Position numbers and translations under genes: made by a program. The notes under the pieces are model-generated. The model was not told the origin of the DNA. It did no database searches and saw only the letters and a list, made by a program, of their open reading frames with translations. Shown in pieces: positions 5,973 through 12,709 of a stretch of DNA of 13,453 bases. How positions within the stretch are numbered: position 1 is the first letter of the stretch; the number at the start of each line of letters is the position of its first letter. Source of the stretch: Prevotella sp. UBA3757 (GTDB lineage: Bacteria > Bacteroidota > Bacteroidia > Bacteroidales > Bacteroidaceae); assembly GCA_002371715.1 (NCBI GenBank), contig DFGF01000057.1, positions 1 through 13,453 on the forward strand, given 5' to 3'.

Positions 5973-8465
5973 ATGCTGCAAACTATGTTACGAAAACTAA
6001 TAACTATACTTACATGCTGCTGGACCCTCAACATGATGGGACAGGACTACGGCTACATGCAAACTTTCAATACACGCGACGGTTTGCCGTCGAACAATAT
6101 TTCCGGACTGGAGCAAGACAGTCGCGGACTGCTGTGGATAGCGACTTGGAACGGTCTGTGCTGCTTTGACGGCTACCGCTTTACCACTTTCCGCTCGCCT
6201 GACGACGGCCACGATATGCTGACCACAAACCGCATAGACAAGATACGCATAGACAGCGCTGACAACATCCGACTCTACACACACGACAACCACTTCTACA
6301 TCTTCGATACCCACACCTGCCGTTACCAGCAACTGCCCAAAGGCATGGAAGCCGACATCAACTATCCAGCAGACCACCTGCTGAAGACGAATGCAACGAG
6401 CGGCCACGGCTGGCAGATCAGCAGCGACAGCCGTCTGCTGCTCGACAAATCGGTGACGCTGGTAGGCAATACGGACAACATCATGCCCAAGATTGAGCAC
6501 CACTTTATTGACCGGCAGCAGAACTTGTGGTTTAATTCGCCCAAAGGGCTGTCGCGCCTCACCATCCGCCAGCAGCGCACTCAGTTCATCGGTGTCAGGC
6601 CAGGCGAGCGCGTGCGCTCCGTGTGCTGTCGGCGCGACGGCAGCGTGTGGGCCGGAACCATGGAGGGCTACATAGCCATATTCGATGCCGCCACGCACCT
6701 GCGCGGTTGGCTTAGTACGCAAGGCCGCATTGTCAGCAACAGCGTGCGCTTCTCACGCCAGATCTATGCGCTGTTCGAGGACTCCCAAAACCGCCTGTGG
6801 ATTGGCACCAAGGGCGACGGCCTCTACATCATCGATGTACAGGGGCGCATGACTCACCACACGCCCGACCCGACAAACCGCTACAGCATCAGCAGCCCAG
6901 AAATATACGACATTGACGAGGACGCTGCTGGCAACATCTGGATAGCCTCCTTCACGGGTGGTGTCAACGTGGTCCGGCCAGCCGACACGCTGCGCTTCAT
7001 CCACGCCGGCAACGACCTGAAACAATATCCGCGCGATGCCTTTCTCAAGGTGCGCCGCGTCACGCATACTGCCGACGGACTCATCATCGCCTCGGCTACC
7101 TCCGGCCTGCTGACCATCGATGCCGCCACGACGGGCGACTGGCGCAAGGCCACCATCCGGACCTTCTGCCACGAGCAGGGCAACGCCACATCGCTGCGCA
7201 CCAACGATGTGATGCAGGTGCTGGCGGGCAGCAACGGTAGCATCTATGTGGCCACGCTGGGCGGTGGCATCCAGCAAGTGACGCTCAGCAGCCTGCGCTC
7301 CGGCAAGCCGCAGTTCACCTGGTCGGACGAGCTCAACACCTTGGTAGGAAACGTCCAGTCGCTGACACTGGACCAGCAGGGCCGGATCTGGATTAGCCGA
7401 GAAATGGTCATCGAGTGCTTTCAGCCTCAGAACAATCACGTCATACGCTACGGTGTCAACAGCATGGCCGGCGAGACAGAGATGGCCGAAGCACTATCAG
7501 CCACGGACGCGAATGGCAACATCTATCTGCCAGCCAACAACGGCATCGTCACTTTCAGTCCGCACAAGATGCAGACAAGCCAGTACCGGCCTGACATTGC
7601 CTTTACGGGGCTGCTCTTCCAGGGCGAGCGTATTGTCCAACCCCTACTCTACCGCCCATCGCTGACGCTTGACCGCCACCAGCGCAGTCTGGCCATCACC
7701 TTTGCCGCTCTCGACTACAATGACAACGACCTTATTCAGTATGCCTACCGCATGGACGGCAACGAGCAGTGGAACTATATCGGCTCCACGCCTCGCATCT
7801 CGTTCAACGACCTCACGCCCGGACGCCACACACTGACCGTCAAGAGCACCAACAGCGACGGCGTATGGACTGACAACGAGACAAGACTCGTCATCAATGT
7901 CACCCCCACGTTCTGGGAACTGCGATGGGTGCAGGCGGGTGGCATGATACTGCTGATACTACTGACCACATGGGGACTCATGCGTTACCTGCGCCACCGC
8001 CAGCACGAACGCGAGCGCGAGCAACGACTGGAAAACATTCTGCGGCAATATCGCGAACTGAGCAGCCAGCAGGCTGCCACCAACGGCGAGAAATATTCGC
8101 TGGCCGAACCCGTCATTCCCAATCCTGACGAGGCCATGATGAACCAGCTCATGGACTATATAGAGCAACACCTTGACGACGAAAACCTGAAGATAGAGCA
8201 GATGGCCCAGGCCGTAGGCTTGAGCCGCACGGTGCTCTACGGGAAAATCAAGCAGCTGATGGGCGTATCGCCGAGCGACTTCCTGCGGCAGGTTCGCATG
8301 CAGCGTGCCGAGCAGCTTGTGGCCAAAAGTCGGATGAGCATCAGCGAGGTGGCCTACGCCGTAGGCTTCTCCGACCCTAAATACTTCACCAAATGCTTCA
8401 AGAAACAGACGGGGCTGACCCCGTCAGAATACAGAAACCAAACTAAAACAAACGATATAGTATGA
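5973..8465 (+). CDS. Propeller/Y_Y_Y transmembrane regulator with AraC-type output, lacking kinase and receiver
   Basis: 830 residues. A short signal/anchor segment (MLRKLITILTCCWTL...) is followed by about ten Reg_prop-like blades (about 40-555) with repeats such as G-L-L-W-I-A-T, N-R-L-W-I-G-T and G-N-I-W-I-A-S. A Y_Y_Y domain (about 570-645) and one membrane helix (about 653-672) follow. Next is a charged linker of about 50 residues, then an AraC-type domain (about 722-824) with both helix-turn-helix motifs: QMAQAVGLSR from 743 and SISEVAYAVGFSDPKYF from 789. Hybrid two-component systems of Bacteroidota share this periplasmic design but carry HisKA, HATPase and receiver domains between membrane and HTH and reach about 1300-1400 residues. 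Here those modules are absent while the frame stays open. It probably senses an oligosaccharide in the periplasm and controls genes directly. A start at 5985 (MLRK...) is also possible. The stop overlaps the GH3 start by 4 bp (ATGA), indicating translational coupling. Confidence 0.88.
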   Translation: MLQTMLRKLITILTCCWTLNMMGQDYGYMQTFNTRDGLPSNNISGLEQDSRGLLWIATWNGLCCFDGYRFTTFRSPDDGHDMLTTNRIDKIRIDSADNIRLYTHDNHFYIFDTHTCRYQQLPKGMEADINYPADHLLKTNATSGHGWQISSDSRLLLDKSVTLVGNTDNIMPKIEHHFIDRQQNLWFNSPKGLSRLTIRQQRTQFIGVRPGERVRSVCCRRDGSVWAGTMEGYIAIFDAATHLRGWLSTQGRIVSNSVRFSRQIYALFEDSQNRLWIGTKGDGLYIIDVQGRMTHHTPDPTNRYSISSPEIYDIDEDAAGNIWIASFTGGVNVVRPADTLRFIHAGNDLKQYPRDAFLKVRRVTHTADGLIIASATSGLLTIDAATTGDWRKATIRTFCHEQGNATSLRTNDVMQVLAGSNGSIYVATLGGGIQQVTLSSLRSGKPQFTWSDELNTLVGNVQSLTLDQQGRIWISREMVIECFQPQNNHVIRYGVNSMAGETEMAEALSATDANGNIYLPANNGIVTFSPHKMQTSQYRPDIAFTGLLFQGERIVQPLLYRPSLTLDRHQRSLAITFAALDYNDNDLIQYAYRMDGNEQWNYIGSTPRISFNDLTPGRHTLTVKSTNSDGVWTDNETRLVINVTPTFWELRWVQAGGMILLILLTTWGLMRYLRHRQHEREREQRLENILRQYRELSSQQAATNGEKYSLAEPVIPNPDEAMMNQLMDYIEQHLDDENLKIEQMAQAVGLSRTVLYGKIKQLMGVSPSDFLRQVRMQRAEQLVAKSRMSISEVAYAVGFSDPKYFTKCFKKQTGLTPSEYRNQTKTNDIV

Positions 8466-11071
8466 AGAAAATCTTATTGACAACAGTCTTGACGCTGGCC
8501 ACCGCGACACTCACGGCCCAGCAGTTACCCTACCAGAACCCGGCTCTCAAGGCCGAGCAGCGCGCCGACGACCTCCTGGGCCGGCTGACGCTTGAAGAGA
8601 AAGTGAAACTCATGATGGACTCGTCGCCAGCCATACCTCGGCTGGGCATCCCGCAGTTCCAGTGGTGGAACGAGGCGCTCCACGGCATTGGCCGCAACGG
8701 CTATGCCACCGTCTTCCCCATCACCATGGCCATGGCAGCCTCGTGGGACGACGCACTGCTCCACCAGGTGTTCACGGCTGTCAGCGACGAGGCCCGCGCC
8801 AAGGCCCAGCAGGCCAAGCAGTCGGGCGACATCAAGCGCTACCAGAGCCTGTCGTACTGGACGCCAAACATCAACATCTTCCGCGACCCGCGATGGGGGC
8901 GCGGACAGGAGACCTACGGCGAGGACCCCTACCTGACCACGCGGATGGGACTGGCCGTCGTGCGCGGCCTGCAGGGCGTGGGCTACAACGGCGAGGACCT
9001 GGGCGTCAGCCCCTACCGCAAGCTGCTGGCCTGCGCCAAGCACTTTGCCGTGCACAGCGGTCCGGAATGGAACCGCCACACCTTCAACATTGAGAACCTG
9101 CCCGAGCGCGACCTCTGGGAGACCTACCTGCCGGCCTTCAAAGCACTGGTGCAGAAGGGACGGGTGGCCGAGGTGATGTGCGCCTACCAGCGCATTGATG
9201 GCGACCCCTGCTGCGGCAATGCCCGCTACGAGCAGCACATCCTGCGCGACCTGTGGGGCTTCGACGGACTGATTACCAGTGACTGCGGGGCCATTCGCGA
9301 CTTTCTGCCCCAGTGGCACAACGTCTCGAAGGACAAACCCGCTGCCGCTGCCAAGGCCGTGCTGTCGGGTACCGACGTGGAGTGCGGCTCAGAATACCGC
9401 AACCTGCCCGCCGCCGTCAAGCGTGGCGACATCAAGGAGGCTGACCTCGACCGGAGCCTGCGCCGCCTGCTCACTGCCCGTTTCGAGCTCGGCGACTTCG
9501 ACCCTGACGACCGCGTAGCGTGGACGAAGATTCCTGCCTCAGTCATTGCCTCGAAGGCCCACAAGCAGCTGGCCTATGAGATGGCGCAGAAGAGCATCGT
9601 GCTGCTGAAGAACGACGGCGTCCTGCCTCTCTCAGACATCAGACATCAGCCATCAAACATCGTGGTCATGGGTCCGAACGCTAACGATTCCGTCATGATG
9701 TGGGGCAACTACTCCGGCTATCCCACCAAGACCGTCACTGCCCTGGAGGGCATCACCCGCCAGGCCCGCCAGCTGAACCCCAACTGCCAGGTGAAGTACG
9801 TCCAGGGCTGCGGACTGACGCGCAACGAGGTCTACCAAAGCCGCTACGACCTCATTCAGGGCCCGCTGGGCTACCGGGGCATGCAGGCCACCTACTGGAA
9901 CAATGCCGACATGAAGGGCCAGCCCGTCACCACCGTCAACATCGCCCAGCCCGTACAGCTCAGCAACGGTGGCAACACCGTGTTTGCGCCGGGTGTCAAC
10001 CTCGAGAACTTCTCGGCACGCCTCGACGGCATCTTCAAGCCCCAGCAGGACGAGACGCTGCTCTTCGACATCAGCGGCGACGACAAGGTGCGCCTCATCG
10101 TCAACGGCGACACACTGGTTGACATCTGGAAGGTGCGCCACCGCATACAGGGCGGCAGCAAAGAACTGGCCGTCAAGGCCGGACAGCACTACCGCATACA
10201 GATAGACTACGTCCAGGAGACGGGTTACGGCTCGCTGAACTTCGACATCAGGCGGAAGGCCACTCCCACGCGCCAGCAGCTGCTGGCAGAAATCGGCCAG
10301 GCCGAGACGGTGGTCTTCGTCGGCGGCATCTCGCCCAGCCTGGAGGGCGAGGAGATGAAGGTCAGCGAACCCGGTTTCAAGGGCGGCGACCGCACCAGTA
10401 TCGAGCTGCCCGAGGCGCAGCGCAGCCTGCTGGCCATGCTCCACGACGCGGGCAAGCGGGTCGTCTTCGTCAACTGCTCGGGCTCGGCCATCGCCCTCAC
10501 GCCGGAGCTGCAGACCTGCGACGCCATCCTGCAGTGGTGGTACGACGGTGAGATGGGCGGCACGGCCCTGGCCGACGTGCTCTTCGGCCAGTATAACCCC
10601 AGCGGCAAACTGCCCGTCACGTTCTACAGGAGCACCGACGAACTGCCCGACTTCCTGGACTACACGATGAAGAACCGTACCTACCGCTACTATCAGGGCG
10701 AGGCACTGTTCCCCTTCGGCTTCGGCCTGAGCTACACCACCTTCGACATCAGCCGTCCCAGCTACAGCAACGGCCAGGTGAAGCTGACGGTCAGGAATAC
10801 CGGCACGGTAGACGGAACGGAGACGGTGCAGGTCTACATCCGCAACATGGCCGACAAGGAAGGTCCACTAAAGACGCTGCGCGCCTACCAGCGTGTCACG
10901 CTGAAGGCCGGCGAAGCACGCATGATAGCCATCGACCTGCCGCGTGACCGCTTCGAGGGTTGGGACACGAAGACCAACACCATGCGCGTCGTGCCCGGCA
11001 AGTACGAACTGATGACCGGTTCGTCAAGTGCCGACAAGGACCTGAAGAAGGTCGTAGTACAGATTAAGTAA
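8462..11071 (+). CDS. Glycoside hydrolase family 3, beta-xylosidase type, with PA14 insert
   Basis: 869 residues with a signal peptide ending ...TATLTAQ-Q, so periplasmic or exported. The N-terminal GH3 barrel (about 33-340) has the xylosidase-clade motif QWWNEALHG (Glu71), R-D-P-R-W-G-R-G-Q-E-T (from 141), K-H-F (193) and the nucleophile in I-T-S-D-C-G-A-I (Asp274). The GH3 C-terminal domain begins near 374 and is split by a PA14 domain (about 472-597). It resumes with V-G-G-I-S-P-S-L-E-G-E-E, which probably holds the acid/base glutamate (628-631). An FnIII-like domain (about 770-850) closes the protein. Length and layout match PA14-bearing GH3 enzymes such as Prevotella Xyl3-type beta-xylosidases. 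The enzyme would release xylose, or possibly arabinose, from the non-reducing ends of oligosaccharides; the sequence alone does not separate xylosidase from arabinofuranosidase. It overlaps the regulator gene by 4 bp and is probably co-expressed with it. Confidence 0.93.
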   Translation: MKKILLTTVLTLATATLTAQQLPYQNPALKAEQRADDLLGRLTLEEKVKLMMDSSPAIPRLGIPQFQWWNEALHGIGRNGYATVFPITMAMAASWDDALLHQVFTAVSDEARAKAQQAKQSGDIKRYQSLSYWTPNINIFRDPRWGRGQETYGEDPYLTTRMGLAVVRGLQGVGYNGEDLGVSPYRKLLACAKHFAVHSGPEWNRHTFNIENLPERDLWETYLPAFKALVQKGRVAEVMCAYQRIDGDPCCGNARYEQHILRDLWGFDGLITSDCGAIRDFLPQWHNVSKDKPAAAAKAVLSGTDVECGSEYRNLPAAVKRGDIKEADLDRSLRRLLTARFELGDFDPDDRVAWTKIPASVIASKAHKQLAYEMAQKSIVLLKNDGVLPLSDIRHQPSNIVVMGPNANDSVMMWGNYSGYPTKTVTALEGITRQARQLNPNCQVKYVQGCGLTRNEVYQSRYDLIQGPLGYRGMQATYWNNADMKGQPVTTVNIAQPVQLSNGGNTVFAPGVNLENFSARLDGIFKPQQDETLLFDISGDDKVRLIVNGDTLVDIWKVRHRIQGGSKELAVKAGQHYRIQIDYVQETGYGSLNFDIRRKATPTRQQLLAEIGQAETVVFVGGISPSLEGEEMKVSEPGFKGGDRTSIELPEAQRSLLAMLHDAGKRVVFVNCSGSAIALTPELQTCDAILQWWYDGEMGGTALADVLFGQYNPSGKLPVTFYRSTDELPDFLDYTMKNRTYRYYQGEALFPFGFGLSYTTFDISRPSYSNGQVKLTVRNTGTVDGTETVQVYIRNMADKEGPLKTLRAYQRVTLKAGEARMIAIDLPRDRFEGWDTKTNTMRVVPGKYELMTGSSSADKDLKKVVVQIK
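9633..9660 (+). repeat. Imperfect heptanucleotide repeat inside the GH3 gene
   Basis: Four 7-bp units follow each other: CAGACAT, CAGACAT, CAGCCAT, CAAACAT. They encode the segment S-D-I-R-H-Q-P-S-N-I (391-400), between the leading strand of the GH3 C-terminal domain and V-V-M-G-P-N. The unit is not a multiple of three, so gain or loss of one unit would shift the frame. Only two units are identical. Confidence 0.7.
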
Positions 11072-11095
11072 AGAGCATAATAAGCGTATTTTTTG

Positions 11096-11103
11096 TACCT
11101 TTG
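11096..11103 (+). promoter_or_regulatory. Bacteroidota -7 box (TACCTTTG)
   Basis: TACCTTTGCA matches TAnnTTTG and lies 30 bp before the ATG at 11134, just after the GH3 stop at 11071. No exact TTTG -33 box is seen at 19-21 bp. It suggests the small gene downstream has its own transcript. Confidence 0.6.
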
Positions 11104-11133
11104 CAGCGTAGTGGAAATATAAACCGACATCGT

Positions 11134-11427
11134 ATGAGACACCTCGTGCCGCAGTTCACCCTCGGCGTCGCGAAATACCCCGTGGTGACGACCGCGTCGC
11201 TCGAACCCGTCGCCCAGGTACTCGGCGACGACATACTGCCAGCGGCCGGAGACATGGTGGCAGCCTTTGTCGGTGACGAGTGCAGAGGCACCGTCACGCT
11301 CGACGAGCGCCTTCTCGGTGCCGAAGCCGTCATAACCCTTTTTGCGCGGCATGAGGGCGAGGTATTCACCATGAAGTATTACAACGCTGCCACCAGCCGC
11401 GTTTACACCATCCTCGCCTCAGCATAG
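11134..11427 (+). CDS. Small stand-alone AFVGDECRG-domain protein
   Basis: 97 residues starting MRHLVPQFTLGVAKYP. The ATG at 11134 was chosen because it follows the -7 box at 11096-11103 by 30 bp; earlier in-frame starts are only non-ATG codons at the promoter itself. The core reads G-D-M-V-A-A-F-V-G-D-E-C-R-G-T (from residue 39), later E-V-F-T-M-K-Y-Y-N-A-A-T-S-R-V-Y. This pattern recurs as a C-terminal or repeated beta module in secreted surface proteins of Bacteroidales, usually after signal peptides and leucine-rich or Ig-like regions. Here it stands alone with no signal peptide or membrane segment. It may be an independent small protein or a detached domain from a larger gene. Its stop codon lies within the first copy of a 24-bp repeat. 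Function unknown. Confidence 0.65.
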   Translation: MRHLVPQFTLGVAKYPVVTTASLEPVAQVLGDDILPAAGDMVAAFVGDECRGTVTLDERLLGAEAVITLFARHEGEVFTMKYYNAATSRVYTILASA

Positions 11428-11447
11428 CCCATGCTGGGCATGGCTCT
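11424..11447 (+). repeat. 24-bp direct repeat with internal hairpin, copy 1
   Basis: Identical to 11501-11524. It contains CCATGC-TGG-GCATGG, a 6-bp stem with a 3-base loop. The copy begins in the last codon of the small gene and supplies its TAG stop. Between the copies are two CTTCGGCTC stretches (from 11450 and 11489) and a GGGC-TTC-GCCC hairpin (11469-11479). Confidence 0.85.
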
Positions 11448-11500
11448 GCCTTCGGCTCATCGCTCTTTGGGCTTCGCCCGAAAAACGGCTTCGGCTCGGA

Positions 11501-11524
11501 ATAGCCCATGCTGGGCATGGCTCT
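11501..11524 (+). repeat. 24-bp direct repeat with internal hairpin, copy 2
   Basis: Exact second copy of 11424-11447, 77 bp downstream, in the same orientation and in the spacer before the DUF4160 gene. The pair plus the GC-rich sequence between looks like a dispersed intergenic repeat element rather than a gene. Confidence 0.85.
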
Positions 11525-11593
11525 CCACTCGCCTCGCGCGTTCTTTGACTTACTGACACAAACGGATAAAAATCTCGGAAAAACTCAAATTTA

Positions 11594-11625
11594 TTTGGTT
11601 TTTCACTCGATTTGCACTATCTTTG
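11594..11625 (+). promoter_or_regulatory. Promoter of the DUF4160/DUF2442 pair
   Basis: TTTG (11594-11597), 20 bp, TATCTTTG (11618-11625) followed by CA is an exact match to the Bacteroidota promoter. The DUF4160 ATG is 26 bp after the -7 box. The in-frame extension to 11508 would run through this promoter, so the 11652 start is preferred. Confidence 0.85.
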
Positions 11626-11651
11626 CAGCTGGAAACTCAAAAGTTACGATT

Positions 11652-11909
11652 ATGCCAGAAATAAGCAAGTTCTATGGAATCATCATCTACATGTATATTG
11701 ATGACCATAATCCGCCGCACTTCCATGTTTGGTACGACGATTATCAGGCAGAGGTTACCATCAAGGACGGCATCGTCCGTGGTGAAATGCCGCGTCGCGC
11801 CCTGCGCCTTGTCTATGAATGGCTCGACCTGCACCGCGACGAACTGATGGAAAACTGGGAGCGCCTATCGAACAGCGAGGCAGCCAAGAAAATAGAACCA
11901 CTTCGATAA
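11652..11909 (+). CDS. DUF4160 domain protein
   Basis: 85 residues, MPEISKFYGIIIYMYIDDHN followed by P-P-H-F-H-V. This is the diagnostic DUF4160 pattern: an N-terminal beta hairpin, the H-N-P-P-H-F-H motif (His19, His23, His25), then G-x-M-P-R-R-A-L (44-51) and a helix with W-L-D-L-H-R-D-E-L (57-65). The single domain fills the whole protein, the family's usual size. It is cytoplasmic: no signal or membrane segment. The family has no established biochemical role; it is often found next to DUF2442, as here, and the pair has been regarded as toxin-antitoxin-like or as a small regulatory module. The histidine cluster could bind metal, an inference from motif shape only. The partner gene starts 84 bp downstream. 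Confidence 0.88.
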   Translation: MPEISKFYGIIIYMYIDDHNPPHFHVWYDDYQAEVTIKDGIVRGEMPRRALRLVYEWLDLHRDELMENWERLSNSEAAKKIEPLR

Positions 11910-11979
11910 GCAAGAGCTGAGAAAGCCTGCTTTCTATGCCGAGCGAAGAAGTGCACGAACGAAGTTCAATCGTTAAAAT

Positions 11980-11986
11980 AAGGAGG
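11980..11986 (+). promoter_or_regulatory. Strong Shine-Dalgarno before the DUF2442 gene
   Basis: AAGGAGG lies 7 bases before the ATG at 11994. Bacteroidota rarely use Shine-Dalgarno pairing, and no other gene here has one this strong. It rules out the nearby ATG at 11989, whose frame stops after two codons. The 84-bp gap also holds small hairpins: AGAAAG-CCTG-CTTTCT (11920-11935) and GAAC-GAA-GTTC. Confidence 0.75.
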
Positions 11987-11993
11987 ACATGAT

Positions 11994-12245
11994 ATGACAA
12001 CAAAGAATCTCTTACTTAGGGTAACCGCCGCCGAGTATGCAGGCGACTACAAACTGCGGCTGACGTTCAACACGGGCGAAGTACTGCTGGTAGACTTCAC
12101 CCCCCTGATGCAGAAAGGCATTTGCCGTAAGCTGCAGGACATTGACTATTTCAAAGCCTTCCGCCTCGACCCTTTCACCGTCGACTGGAACAATGAAATC
12201 GGTTTCGCACCCGAAAGGCTCTACGAGCTGGGGAGTGCGGCATAA
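11994..12245 (+). CDS. DUF2442 domain protein
   Basis: 83 residues, MTTKNLLLRVTAAEYAGDYK and onward. The pattern fits DUF2442: a beta strand with Y-K-L-R-L-T-F-x-x-G-E (19-29), V-D-F-T-P-L (33-38), a loop with L-x-D-x-x-Y-F (47-53), and the closing W-x-x-E-I-x-F-A-P-E-x-L-Y (65-77). The fold is small and cytoplasmic, with no enzymatic motif. The start is fixed by the AAGGAGG site. Its partner DUF4160 gene lies 84 bp upstream, and no promoter is seen between them, so the two probably share the transcript from 11594-11625. In such pairs this is a candidate for the antidote or regulator partner, but which partner does what is not established. Confidence 0.88.
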   Translation: MTTKNLLLRVTAAEYAGDYKLRLTFNTGEVLLVDFTPLMQKGICRKLQDIDYFKAFRLDPFTVDWNNEIGFAPERLYELGSAA

Positions 12246-12320
12246 ATGAGTGAATACGACATGAATGACTCTGACGCCGTGCCCGATGAACAAATTGCAG
12301 GCAATGCGATGATTGCCTGA
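12246..12320 (+). CDS. Possible 24-codon ORF abutting DUF2442
   Basis: The ATG follows directly after the TAA of the DUF2442 gene, so coupled reinitiation is possible. The product would be MSEYDMNDSDAVPDEQIAGN plus A-M-I-A, an acidic 24-residue peptide. It has no recognised motif and no ribosome-binding site of its own. It may be chance. Confidence 0.2.
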   Translation: MSEYDMNDSDAVPDEQIAGNAMIA

Positions 12321-12370
12321 CTCACAGGCACATCAGGTGCCTTCCCCCCCACAACTCCCGAGAATTTTTA

Positions 12371-12404
12371 TCCGCCGAGACTGCCGCAGCGCAGTCCCGG
12401 CGGA
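12371..12404. repeat. Strong 14-bp GC-rich hairpin
   Basis: Arm TCCGCCGAGACTGC (12371-12384) pairs with GCAGTCCCGGCGGA (12391-12404), with one A-C mismatch and a 6-base loop CGCAGC. On the plus strand the TTTT run comes only after several bases; on the minus strand the following bases are A-rich. It may end transcription of the DUF pair weakly or be a dispersed palindrome. Confidence 0.75.
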
Positions 12405-12541
12405 ATCCGTTTTGTGGCAGTATAGCGATAGAGGGCAAACAAGATATGATAGCAAACATTAGACAAGATAAGAGAAGATATGAAAGAATTGTATTTTTTA
12501 CGACTTCGACTCGTTCCCCCTGGGCAGCGTTCCCCGTAAAG

Positions 12542-12549
12542 CAAAGATA
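12542..12549 (-). promoter_or_regulatory. Isolated minus-strand -7-like box (TATCTTTG)
   Basis: The minus strand reads TATCTTTGC, a good -7 match, but no exact TTTG -33 lies at 19-21 bp and no convincing gene follows leftward. If active, it would make a transcript running toward the hairpin at 12404, possibly a small RNA. Confidence 0.3.
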
Positions 12550-12627
12550 CAAGAAACTTAGATGAAATGAAATATGTGTAACAATTAAGTAGATGCACAA
12601 TATTATCATCTATAATAATTAATGAGA

Positions 12628-12698
12628 AATTCGTGTTCAATTAATGGCAATTCGTGTTTATATAAAAACATATAATTATCACGAATTGAACACGAATT
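12628..12698. repeat. Nested inverted repeat of AATTCGTGTTC type
   Basis: AATTCGTGTTCAATT (12628-12642) is the reverse complement of 12684-12698. Inside it CAATTCGTG (12648-12656) pairs with CACGAATTG (12680-12688). The two pairings share the right arm, so they exclude each other. The similarity extends imperfectly outward to about 12617 and 12709. It may be a dispersed intergenic palindrome or a terminator/attenuator before the ABC transporter gene. Confidence 0.75.
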
Positions 12699-12709
12699 AT
12701 CATAAATTA

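Larger units (their letters stand above)
12321..12709. other. Gene-poor AT-rich spacer with structured elements
   Basis: No convincing gene on either strand. It contains a GC-rich hairpin (12371-12404), an isolated minus-strand TATCTTTG box (12542-12549) and an AT-rich inverted repeat (12628-12698). Composition changes sharply at about 12710, from AT-rich spacer to GC-rich sequence that looks coding. Confidence 0.7.

Noticed and set aside
5864..6169. 101-codon plus-strand frame overlapping the regulator start
   Set aside because: It crosses the promoter and overlaps the regulator in another frame; no domain.
8525..10444. Two antisense frames of about 263 codons opposite the GH3 gene
   Set aside because: Both oppose well-supported GH3 coding sequence and read as mirror-frame composition artefacts.
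11508..11651. 48-codon N-terminal extension of the DUF4160 protein
   Set aside because: It runs through the repeat copy and the exact promoter at 11594-11625; the family normally starts with the M-P-E-I-S segment.
12322..12640. Two minus-strand frames of 90-95 codons in the spacer
   Set aside because: They are hydrophobic or low-complexity, pass through the GC-rich hairpin, and have no family pattern.
11424..12698. CRISPR array or insertion sequence in the repeat-bearing spacers
   Set aside because: Only pairs of repeats are present, without regular spacing, transposase or terminal inverted repeats with target duplications.
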